Shown here piece after piece: positions 1-4,952 of a DNA stretch of 5,369 nucleotides. The notes beneath the pieces were generated by a model. That model did no database searches. It was not told the DNA's origin and saw only the letters and a list, made by a program, of their open reading frames with translations. The position numbers and the translations under genes were made by a program. Source of the DNA: Gammaproteobacteria bacterium (GTDB taxonomy: Bacteria; Pseudomonadota; Gammaproteobacteria; Arenicellales; JAANXG01). The stretch spans positions 1-5,369 of the forward strand of contig JAANXG010000065.1 of assembly GCA_018263405.1 (NCBI GenBank), written 5' to 3'. Numbering within the stretch: position 1 is the stretch's first letter; each line of letters begins with the position of its first letter.

Positions 1-94
1 AGCGCCTCCAAAGCGCCACTGCGGCGTTGCGCTTCTTGAAAAGGGCTCGCCATTCCCTGCGAAGCGCGCCTTGCATTGGCACTTTGGAGACGCT
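1..94. repeat. Long imperfect inverted repeat / hairpin, probable dispersed intergenic element
   Basis: Bases 1-18 pair with 77-94 with only two mismatches (5/90 and 14/81). Inside this, GCGCTT at 29-34 pairs with AAGCGC at 62-67 and AGGG at 42-45 pairs with CCCT at 55-58, so almost the whole segment can fold into one branched-free hairpin or cruciform. No convincing reading frame runs through it. It lies about 45 bases beyond the stop of the DUF3108 gene, so it could also end or protect the 3' end of the purMN transcript, but neither side has the U-run of an intrinsic terminator. The overall look, a GC-rich palindromic intergenic block, resembles the MITE/REP-like elements common in gammaproteobacterial genomes. 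That assignment is an inference, and the true left boundary may lie outside the window. Confidence 0.6.
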
Positions 95-139
95 CTGAAC
101 GTGTGTGTATTTATGCCCAAGGGTACTAAGCTCCTCGAG

Positions 140-877
140 TCACGGGTTGTTTCCGAGACCCTCGCCGTGTGATAACTCCATTGTGGTGACCCGGAATCTG
201 CGCCGCTCCACGATCTTGACGGCGATATTCTGCTTGTTCGGCGCGACCCAGATAGACAGTTTTTTTTCCGTCGAGCCGACCCGCTGCTGATCGATCCGGA
301 CGGTATCGAATTCTCCTGCCGGCACCTCGATTGTTTCTCTGCTGATTTCGATGTCTTCAAAGTGCCGGATGCGCTTGCCGCCCAGAATGTGTATGTACGG
401 GTACTCCTTGAGTATGATTTTGTCCGCCGCCGCAAACGCGAAGGGCACCGTGCAGTTGTCAATCAGGTAACCCGTCGGGGGGATGTCCAGCAAATTGCCG
501 TTGTCGTACCGGACTTTCTTCTCATTCCACAAGAATTCAGCGGAATGCGAGTACGCGTTTCGTCCCTCCTTTTCAATTCTGTAGCGCCGCGGCTGAATTT
601 CCAGGTCCTCGGATACGGTGAATTCACATTCTTCCCACAGCGTGCCCCCGAGCAGTACGGCTGCCAGCCCCTCCGCGCGGGTTTCCGACCGTACCTGGTA
701 GGTCTCTCCGTTTTTGGTGAGTTCCGTAATGAGATTACCGAGCTCCGTTCCGTACAGCCTGACGTCGTAGACCAGTTTTACGGTTTCGGGCAGGACCTGG
801 GCGAAATCGGGCCGGGCCGGCATGACGGTTCCGACACCGAGCAGAATCAAAAATAAGAATAATGCCTTCAGTTTCAT
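140..877 (-). CDS. DUF3108 family periplasmic protein
   Basis: This 245-residue protein belongs, by overall pattern, to the DUF3108 family, whose function is not established. The N-terminus is a classic signal peptide: MKLK, a hydrophobic run at about residues 5-18, then a likely cleavage at about 21-26. The mature part is rich in alternating polar and hydrophobic strands, including LVYDVRLYGTELGNL at about 35-49, where the family usually opens, and a late segment with ETIEVPAGEFDTVRI and KLSIWVAP. This suggests a beta-rich periplasmic fold. The ATG at 877 overlaps the purN stop (ATGA, 4 nt) and is preceded by GGTGG as a ribosome-binding site, so translation is probably coupled to purN. It is the last gene of the purM-purN operon. 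A link to purine synthesis is not evident; the placement may simply be conserved synteny. A run of eight A residues on the coding strand (260-267) sits near the 3' end. Confidence 0.85.
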   Translation of the reverse strand: MKLKALFLFLILLGVGTVMPARPDFAQVLPETVKLVYDVRLYGTELGNLITELTKNGETYQVRSETRAEGLAAVLLGGTLWEECEFTVSEDLEIQPRRYRIEKEGRNAYSHSAEFLWNEKKVRYDNGNLLDIPPTGYLIDNCTVPFAFAAADKIILKEYPYIHILGGKRIRHFEDIEISRETIEVPAGEFDTVRIDQQRVGSTEKKLSIWVAPNKQNIAVKIVERRRFRVTTMELSHGEGLGNNP

Positions 878-1554
878 TCAACCACCGGTGCGGAGTATTG
901 CGTTGAAATAGATTCCGCGACCAAGCCCTGCTCCGGGCTCACCTGACCGTCCAACAACACTCGGACACCGACGACAGACAGCCGTTCCTGCGCGATCCAG
1001 CGGACAGCGGTGGGTAAAATCGCGTGTTCCAACTTGTGTACCTTCTGTTGCAGACTGTCCGGCGTATCGGACGGCCCGACATCGACCCGGCCCTGGATGA
1101 TTACCGGCCCGGCGTCCAGATCCTCGGTCACGAAATGCACGCTGGCACCGTGGATGGGATCCCCGTGTTCCAGGACACGCCGATGGGTGTGCAGGCCCGG
1201 GTACTTGGGCAACAGCGACGGATGTACGTTGATTAGCCGTTTCGCGAAATGCGTCACGAATTTAGAATCGAGAATACGCATGAAGCCCGCGAGTACCACG
1301 AGGCCGGGTGTATAGCGGTTGACGCATTCCTTGAGAGCCAGACAGAATTCACACGAGTTTTCGAACTCCCGATGATCCAGGACGTGCGTGGGTATGCCTG
1401 CATCGGCGGCCCGCCCGAGGCCATACGCATCGGCCCGGTTGCTGATGACCGCGCGAATAGAAACCGGCAGCATGCCGTCGGCGACCGCATCGATAAGCGC
1501 CTGCAGGTTGCTGCCGTTCCCCGAGATCAAAACCACAACCCGCGTGTCACGCAT
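874..1554 (-). CDS. purN: Phosphoribosylglycinamide formyltransferase (GART), PurN
   Basis: This is the cytoplasmic folate-dependent enzyme of de novo purine synthesis that transfers a formyl group from 10-formyl-THF to GAR, giving FGAR. The start chosen is the ATG at 1554, giving 226 residues that begin MRDTRVVVLISGNGSNLQALI. An upstream ATG at 1578 would add eight residues not expected in the family and would lengthen the purM overlap. The phosphate-binding loop SGNGSNLQ is at 11-18. The catalytic triad is intact: Asn109 and His111 in INVHPSLLP, and Asp147 in TEDLDAGPVI. The folate-site segment LAGFMRIL is at 88-95. Length fits the family (E. coli about 212), with a somewhat longer C-terminal tail. 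The start overlaps the purM stop by 8 nt and the stop overlaps the next ATG by 4 nt, indicating a translationally coupled operon. Folate-independent PurT is excluded by the sequence type. Confidence 0.97.
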   Translation of the reverse strand: MRDTRVVVLISGNGSNLQALIDAVADGMLPVSIRAVISNRADAYGLGRAADAGIPTHVLDHREFENSCEFCLALKECVNRYTPGLVVLAGFMRILDSKFVTHFAKRLINVHPSLLPKYPGLHTHRRVLEHGDPIHGASVHFVTEDLDAGPVIIQGRVDVGPSDTPDSLQQKVHKLEHAILPTAVRWIAQERLSVVGVRVLLDGQVSPEQGLVAESISTQYSAPVVE

Positions 1555-2584
1555 AGATCTGTACGGTGGCGCCGCCACGAGACTGCGTCTCGCCGATTTC
1601 CCAGGCCTGAATTCCCCGGCCTTCGAAGTGGCGGATCGTTTCGCTCAGGTCGCCCGCCGGTACGACCATTACCATGCCCAATCCGCAGTTGAATGTCCCA
1701 AGCATTTCGGCGTCGTCGATGCGCCCGTTTCCCTGGATCCAATCGAAGATGCCGGGCCGCGTCCACGTCGACCGGCTTATTTCCGCACGGATGCCCTCGG
1801 GTAGCACGCGGGAAACGTTGGCTGCAATTCCACCGCCGGTGATGTGGGCGAAGGCCTTGGCTTCCACCGACTGGAGCAGGTCCAGTATGGGCTTCACGTA
1901 GATGCGAGTGGGGCGCATCAGGCAATCGCCGACGGTTTCTCCTTCGCAAGGTTCTCTCGGATCGAGTGCGCATTTCTCGATGACTTTTCGGATCAGCGCA
2001 TAGCCATTCGAATGGGGACCCGAGGAAGCCAGGCCGACTATGGCATCCCCCGGCTGTATGGTGGTGCCGTCGATTACGGCGTCTTTTTCCACCGCGCCGA
2101 CGCAGAATCCGGCCAGGTCGTATTCGCCCGCCGCGTACATGCCCGGCATTTCCGCGGTCTCTCCTCCGATCAACGCCGCGCCGGCCAGCTCGCAGCCGGT
2201 TCCGATACCTTTAACGACTTCCAGCGCCAGCCGCGGGGTCAGCCTGCCGGTCGCGAAATAGTCGAGAAAAAATAACGGTTCGGCGCCGTGAACCACGACG
2301 TCGTTGGCGCACATCGCCACGAGGTCAATGCCGATGGTGTCGTGACGGTTCAATTCGACCGCCAGCTTGAGTTTGGTTCCGACCCCGTCCGTGCCGGAGA
2401 CCAGCAGTGGTTTCCGGTATTTTTTGGGAATCTCGAACAGCGCCCCGAAACCGCCGAGGCTGTCGATCATGCCTTCCCGGCGTGTGCGGTCGGCGATCGG
2501 TTTAATGGCCTCGACAAGGGCGTCTCCGGCTCCGATGTCAACGCCGGCGTCGCGATAGCTTAAAGGGAAATCCACTGAAGACAT
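1547..2584 (-). CDS. purM: Phosphoribosylformylglycinamidine cyclo-ligase (AIR synthase), PurM
   Basis: PurM closes FGAM to AIR with ATP in the cytoplasm, two steps after PurN (with PurL between) in de novo purine synthesis. At 345 residues it has the same length as E. coli PurM. Visible signatures are YRDAGVDIGAGDALV at 10-24, the nucleotide-binding SGTDGVGTKLK at 63-73, DLVAMCANDVVVHGAEPLFFLDY at 87-109 (given in part: DLVAMCAND), GGETAEMPGMY at 140-150, the later glycine-rich loop ITGGGIAANVSRVLP, and NCGLGMVMVV near the C-terminus. The start is ATG at 2584. No strong Shine-Dalgarno sequence is seen before it, but the N-terminal sequence matches the family start. It is the first gene of the minus-strand operon purM-purN-DUF3108. 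A TAAAAT -10-like hexamer lies 28 nt upstream. No convincing PurR operator was found; only a half-site-like CGTTTGC at about 2690 is present. Confidence 0.98.
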   Translation of the reverse strand: MSSVDFPLSYRDAGVDIGAGDALVEAIKPIADRTRREGMIDSLGGFGALFEIPKKYRKPLLVSGTDGVGTKLKLAVELNRHDTIGIDLVAMCANDVVVHGAEPLFFLDYFATGRLTPRLALEVVKGIGTGCELAGAALIGGETAEMPGMYAAGEYDLAGFCVGAVEKDAVIDGTTIQPGDAIVGLASSGPHSNGYALIRKVIEKCALDPREPCEGETVGDCLMRPTRIYVKPILDLLQSVEAKAFAHITGGGIAANVSRVLPEGIRAEISRSTWTRPGIFDWIQGNGRIDDAEMLGTFNCGLGMVMVVPAGDLSETIRHFEGRGIQAWEIGETQSRGGATVQIYA

Positions 2585-2611
2585 GGTCTGCTGTAATCGT
2601 CTGGAATGGGG

Positions 2612-2617
2612 ATTTTA
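2612..2617 (-). promoter_or_regulatory. purM: Candidate -10 box for the purM operon
   Basis: On the minus strand the hexamer TAAAAT (5/6 to TATAAT) sits 27 nt before the purM ATG. No good -35 hexamer is seen at 16-18 nt; the nearest TTGACA-like stretch is about 21 nt away and poor. Expression may therefore rely on an activator or on another site. This is a weak call made from position and -10 similarity only. Confidence 0.3.
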
Positions 2618-2662
2618 CCTAAATCGCCCACCCGCGTGTTGCAGACGGACCCCGGATTGCGG

Positions 2663-2686
2663 CCCACGCCATCCATGCGGCGTGGG
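2663..2686. repeat. Perfect 8-bp stem hairpin in the purM / phosphatidyltransferase divergent region
   Basis: CCCACGCC at 2663-2670 is exactly complementary to GGCGTGGG at 2679-2686, around the 8-nt loop ATCCATGC. No T-run follows on either strand, so it is not a normal terminator, and neither gene converges here. GC-rich stems with an ATCCATG-type loop recall palindromic repeats scattered through some gammaproteobacterial genomes. It could instead be an operator between the divergent promoters. The role is unassigned. Confidence 0.5.
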
Positions 2687-2740
2687 TGGCGTTTGCATTG
2701 CCTGTCGCTCGTGGGGCGGGGCGCCTCGGTTGATAAGCTT

Positions 2741-2770
2741 TTGCCGCTTGTGAAGCAACTACGGTATTCT
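2741..2770 (+). promoter_or_regulatory. Weak candidate sigma-70 promoter for the phosphatidyltransferase-hda operon
   Basis: TTGCCG (4/6) at 2741-2746 and TATTCT (4/6) at 2765-2770 are 18 nt apart and lie about 36 nt upstream of the TTG start at 2807. Both hexamers are imperfect, and the -35 overlaps a small GCTT-gtg-AAGC dyad at 2746-2756. It is the best-placed pair in the interval but remains a weak prediction. Confidence 0.3.
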
Positions 2771-2806
2771 TGATGGAAACCTATCTCGACCCCTCTGGCT
2801 GAAAAA

Positions 2807-3379
2807 TTGTCTGTCGCTTCCTATATCCCGAATCTGTTAACTGTTTTACGCATAGCGGTGACTCCCGTTTTGATTATGCTGTTGAAATACGAGATGTTTT
2901 ACGGGGCACTTCTTCTTTTTGTGCTGGCCGGCGTCTCGGACGGGCTGGACGGCTATATAGCCAAGCGGTTCCATTATGAGAGCCGGTTGGGCGCCATACT
3001 CGATCCGGTAGCGGATAAGGTGCTGCTGGTGAGCTGTTTCATTGTGCTTACAATCATGAAGGAATTGCCGTTTTGGCTCCTCATCGTCGTGGCGTTCCGG
3101 GATATCGTTATTGTCGGCGGGTATCTTTTGCTGGTTATTCTGGAGGGTGGTGTAAAAATGAACCCCAGCCGAATCAGCAAACTCAACACGGTGTTTCAGA
3201 TTTGCCTGGTCGCCGGCGTACTGATCAAACTTGCTGCGGGGATGGATTTTTACTTGCTGATTCCGGCGTTGATCGCGCTGGTAACGGCCACTTCGGTCGT
3301 GAGTGGTGCACATTACGTTTGGGTATGGGCGTTTCAACGCGAGAACGACGGTATGAAACATGCGTCGGGGGAGCCATAG
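2807..3379 (+). CDS. CDP-alcohol phosphatidyltransferase family membrane protein (PgsA-like)
   Basis: This 190-residue integral membrane enzyme condenses a CDP-diacylglycerol-type donor with an alcohol acceptor. The family signature D-x2-D-G-x2-A-R-x8-G-x3-D-x3-D is present as D45, D48, G49, A52, K53 (Lys where Arg is usual), G62, D66 and D70, so all four metal-binding and catalytic aspartates are kept. Hydrophobic segments fall at about 10-26, 31-44, 72-85, 88-112, 129-144 and 148-174. The start is TTG at 2807, leading directly into IPNLLTVLRI, the normal family N-terminus. No in-frame ATG lies upstream before the stop at 2771, and no clear Shine-Dalgarno sequence is seen. Length is close to E. 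coli PgsA (about 182). It could be phosphatidylglycerophosphate synthase, or a paralog with another acceptor; the PSRISKLNT segment (120-128) resembles the hda-linked members. The substrate cannot be fixed from sequence alone. Its TAG shares one base with the hda start. Confidence 0.9.
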   Translation: MSVASYIPNLLTVLRIAVTPVLIMLLKYEMFYGALLLFVLAGVSDGLDGYIAKRFHYESRLGAILDPVADKVLLVSCFIVLTIMKELPFWLLIVVAFRDIVIVGGYLLLVILEGGVKMNPSRISKLNTVFQICLVAGVLIKLAAGMDFYLLIPALIALVTATSVVSGAHYVWVWAFQRENDGMKHASGEP

Positions 3380-4080
3380 TGTTCCGGCAGCTTGCGCTAA
3401 AGGTCCGATTATCGGATCATGCTTCGTTCGATAACTTCTATCCCGGATCGAACCGGGAAGCCGTTGCCGCGACTCGGGAACTGGCGACGACTCGCCCCGG
3501 CCTGTTGTTCCTGCACGGGTTGTCCGGAACGGGCAAGACCCATTTGCTCTACGCCGCGGTCAAGGAAGCCGATGCGTGCAATCGGCCGGCTTTTTATACC
3601 TCGCGCAAGGTAGCGAACTCCGGTACCGGGGAGTGGTTGGACCTGCCCGGAGACGGGTTGATTTGCGTCGATGATATTGGCGAACGCCTGTCCCCGCGGG
3701 AAGGCACCGCGCTGTTTACGCTCTACGAGAGAATACGCAGCCAGGCGGGATCGCTGGTGGTGGGTTCCCGCCTCCCGCCTTTGGGTGTCCATTGGGTGTT
3801 GCCGGATCTTCGCAGCCGGGTTCAAAGCGACTTGGTTTACCCTATGTCCGTGCTCACCGAGGCAGAGCTTGAAGAAGCGTTGCGTTTCAGAGCCTCGCAG
3901 CGCGGTTTCCATCTGTCCGATACGGTAATGCGTTTTGTGCTGCGGCGCTACGAGCGCAGCCCGGTGTCCTTGTTCCAGTTATTGGAACGTATCGACCTGG
4001 AATCGTTGTCCCGAAAAAGACGGATAACCGTTCCATTCCTGCGGTCGTTGGAAGCCGATATCGAGGACCCCGTCCAGTAA
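3379..4080 (+). CDS. hda: DnaA regulatory inactivator Hda
   Basis: Hda is an AAA+ DnaA paralog that, bound to the DNA-loaded sliding clamp, stimulates ATP hydrolysis by DnaA and so limits re-initiation of replication. With the GTG start at 3379 it is 233 residues, the same as E. coli Hda. GTG is chosen because it overlaps the previous TAG (TAGTG), has a purine-rich GGGGGAG ribosome-binding site before it, and opens with the expected N-terminal clamp-binding peptide. That peptide reads QLALKV (4-9), weaker than the usual QL-S-LPL type. Then come FDNFYPG (17-23), a canonical Walker A GLSGTGKT (47-54), Walker B LICVDD (94-99), and the box VII arginine-finger region LPDLRSRV with R147. The C-terminal helical part includes SLFQLLERID and ITVPFLRSLE. 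The usual sensor-2 arginine position near 196 appears to be Val. No DNA-binding domain IV is present, separating it from DnaA. A much longer frame open from 3073 is not the gene start. Confidence 0.96.
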   Translation: MFRQLALKVRLSDHASFDNFYPGSNREAVAATRELATTRPGLLFLHGLSGTGKTHLLYAAVKEADACNRPAFYTSRKVANSGTGEWLDLPGDGLICVDDIGERLSPREGTALFTLYERIRSQAGSLVVGSRLPPLGVHWVLPDLRSRVQSDLVYPMSVLTEAELEEALRFRASQRGFHLSDTVMRFVLRRYERSPVSLFQLLERIDLESLSRKRRITVPFLRSLEADIEDPVQ

Positions 4081-4189
4081 CATCGGTATTGTGAAAACTT
4101 TGCATGTAAGTTCACTAACCACGCCCCCACATTCTTGCACTGAGTTATCGAGGAAATACGCCTTTCCGGACTTGGAGCAGCGTGGATTA

Positions 4190-4224
4190 GGTAGATCGTG
4201 ACCAGTATAATCTACCCTATTTTT
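4190..4224 (+). promoter_or_regulatory. Inverted repeat enclosing a TATAAT box; alternatively a weak hda terminator
   Basis: GGTAGAT (4190-4196) is exactly complementary to ATCTACC (4210-4216), with a 13-nt loop. The right arm overlaps a perfect TATAAT at 4206-4211. No good -35 exists at 17 nt (TGGATT, 3/6). Just after the right arm comes CTATTTTT, ending at 4224. Two readings are possible: an operator-like dyad over a -10 box, or a weak factor-independent terminator of the phosphatidyltransferase-hda transcript with a 7-bp, only partly GC stem. I cannot choose between them from sequence. Confidence 0.4.
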
Positions 4225-4239
4225 GCCATCATGGATTCA

Positions 4240-4269
4240 TTGACACCCTTACATCGGGGGTGGTATGTT
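4240..4269 (+). promoter_or_regulatory. Sigma-70 promoter with extended -10 for the LysM lipoprotein gene
   Basis: A perfect -35 TTGACA (4240-4245) is followed after 18 nt by TATGTT (4264-4269, 4/6), with TG at 4261-4262 forming a TGn extended -10. The predicted start of transcription is near 4276. This gives a 5' leader of about 148 nt that contains the whole 12-bp array. It is the strongest promoter in the window by inspection. Confidence 0.65.
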
Positions 4270-4281
4270 CGATCGGCGTGT

Positions 4282-4293
4282 GGTACACGTACC
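4282..4293. promoter_or_regulatory. Short dyad GGTAC-AC-GTACC just downstream of the predicted start site
   Basis: A 5-bp perfect inverted repeat with a 2-nt centre lies at about +7 to +18 relative to the predicted transcription start at 4276. Its position between promoter and tandem array is what a repressor operator would occupy. The short arm length means it could be chance. Confidence 0.3.
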
Positions 4294-4299
4294 CTACAG

Positions 4300-4390
4300 T
4301 TAACCAGATAATTAACCAGATAATTAACCAGATAATTAACCAGATAATTAACCAGATAATTAACCAGATAATTAACCAGATAATTAACCA
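4300..4390. repeat. Tandem 12-bp array, TTAACCAGATAA x7 plus a partial eighth copy
   Basis: Seven perfect head-to-tail copies of TTAACCAGATAA occupy 4300-4383. A truncated copy TTAACCA follows at 4384-4390, after which the sequence breaks up (AGATATC). Each unit has only three G/C bases, in clear contrast with the GC-rich surroundings. Units have partial dyad symmetry (TTA-n-C-nn-G-n-TAA), and every junction makes the palindrome TAATTA. In the frame of the downstream ATG every unit carries a TAA stop, so the array is not coding for the lipoprotein. The minus-strand frame that reads LVNY repeats is a by-product of a period divisible by three. Perfect copy identity suggests recent slippage expansion. 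The array lies at about +25 to +115 of the predicted LysM transcript. Confidence 0.95.
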
Positions 4391-4412
4391 AGATATCAAA
4401 ATCCGTTCCACG

Positions 4413-4417
4413 GGAGG
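4413..4417 (+). promoter_or_regulatory. Strong Shine-Dalgarno site of the LysM gene
   Basis: GGAGG is 6 nt before the ATG at 4424, an ideal spacing. It fixes the start codon and lies 22 nt beyond the last recognisable repeat base, so the array itself is not the ribosome-binding site. Confidence 0.85.
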
Positions 4418-4423
4418 AAAGTA

Positions 4424-4855
4424 ATGACGTCATTTGAAAGATCCATAAAGTTGCTGGGAGTCGGAATTCTGGCGTCCGTTATGTCGACGGGTTGCATCCT
4501 TGCCAAGAAAGTTGGCGGCGAGGAGGAGGCGGCCGTGGCTCCGGAAGAAGAGGAGACCGTAATAGCCGAGAACGAGAACGATATGTACACCGTGGTAACC
4601 GGCGATTGCCTGTGGTGCATTTCGGCTAAGTCACGGATCTATGGCGATCCATACAAATGGCCTTTGATTTATCGCACGAACCTTTCCCAGATCGGGGACG
4701 CCGATTTGATTTACCCCGGCCAGGAGTTCGAGATCGATCGCAATCTGACACCGGAATTGTTAACAAATGCCACCGAACATGCACGCACCCGCGGCGCCTG
4801 GACACTTGGTACTCCCGAAACTTCCGACATCGTGTATATCGCGGAGAACCCCTGA
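4424..4855 (+). CDS. LysM-domain lipoprotein
   Basis: This 143-residue protein is probably a cell-envelope lipoprotein that binds peptidoglycan glycan. The N-terminus has a charged start, a hydrophobic stretch (10-20) and a lipobox-like STGC with Cys24. Ser at -3 is less usual than Leu or Val, so lipidation is likely but not certain. Ile at +2 would favour outer-membrane sorting. An acidic Glu/Ala linker (33-53) leads to one LysM domain at 55-104, recognised by YTVVTGD, the WPLIYRTN segment and DADLIYPGQEFEI. The domain carries Cys62 and Cys65 (CLWC) where GD-[T/N/S]-LW-x-I is usual. The conserved-looking tail (109-130) with HARTRGAWTLG follows the pattern I recall for proteobacterial LysM proteins of this type. 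The start is set by the GGAGG site. The gene has its own promoter, a long repeat-bearing leader and its own terminator, so it is probably monocistronic. The precise role is unknown. Confidence 0.88.
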   Translation: MTSFERSIKLLGVGILASVMSTGCILAKKVGGEEEAAVAPEEEETVIAENENDMYTVVTGDCLWCISAKSRIYGDPYKWPLIYRTNLSQIGDADLIYPGQEFEIDRNLTPELLTNATEHARTRGAWTLGTPETSDIVYIAENP

Positions 4856-4890
4856 GCAATTAGCCAATGTTTCCAAGAGTGTTTTTTACG

Positions 4891-4918
4891 AAGGCCCCGA
4901 TTTCGGGGCCTTTTCTTT
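4891..4918 (+). terminator. Intrinsic terminator of the LysM lipoprotein gene
   Basis: AAGGCCCCG (4891-4899) pairs perfectly with CGGGGCCTT (4904-4912) around the loop ATTT, followed by TTCTTT. The 9-bp GC-rich stem and U-rich tail 35 nt after the LysM stop make a textbook factor-independent terminator on the plus strand. Confidence 0.92.
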
Positions 4919-4952
4919 GTCATTAACGGCGAGTGTACGCCTGGAAATCACC

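Larger units (their letters stand above)
4081..4423. other. Non-coding interval between hda and the LysM gene
   Basis: This 343-base interval holds no supported gene. A frame from ATG 4231 of only 26 codons lacks a ribosome-binding site and ends inside the first 12-mer. The first 110 bases (4081-4189) show nothing recognisable. After that come, in order, an inverted repeat around a TATAAT (4190-4216), a good promoter (4240-4269), a short dyad (4282-4293), the 12-bp tandem array (4300-4390) and the LysM ribosome-binding site (4413-4417). The density of signals in the last 230 bases suggests regulated expression of the lipoprotein gene. Confidence 0.7.

Noticed and set aside
362..856. 164-codon plus-strand frame antisense to the DUF3108 gene
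   Set aside because: No recognisable domain. The opposite strand carries a signal-peptide protein in a coupled operon, so this is a shadow frame.
2686..2701. PurR-like operator near GGCGTTTGCATTGCC
   Set aside because: Only one half-site resembles the purine-repressor box; the other half does not match, and its position far from the purM -10 is not typical.
2773..2802. Nine-codon ATG frame (METYLDPSG) just before the phosphatidyltransferase start, as a leader peptide
   Set aside because: No ribosome-binding site, no regulatory codon bias and no attenuator hairpins; such short frames are expected by chance.
3073..3378. Upstream extension of the hda frame
   Set aside because: It overlaps the membrane enzyme in another frame and encodes low-sense sequence. 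The GTG at 3379 gives the exact family length and the expected N-terminus.
4231..4311. 26-codon frame overlapping the LysM promoter and ending in the first repeat
   Set aside because: It has no ribosome-binding site, and its body contains the -35 and -10 elements.
4300..4390. CRISPR array
   Set aside because: The repeats are directly adjacent with no spacers, the unit is only 12 bp, and no cas gene is present.
4212..4433. Minus-strand frames reading repeated LVNY or LIIW motifs
   Set aside because: They exist only because the 12-bp repeat period is divisible by three. They lack a ribosome-binding site and family resemblance, and they run antisense to the promoter and leader of the LysM gene.
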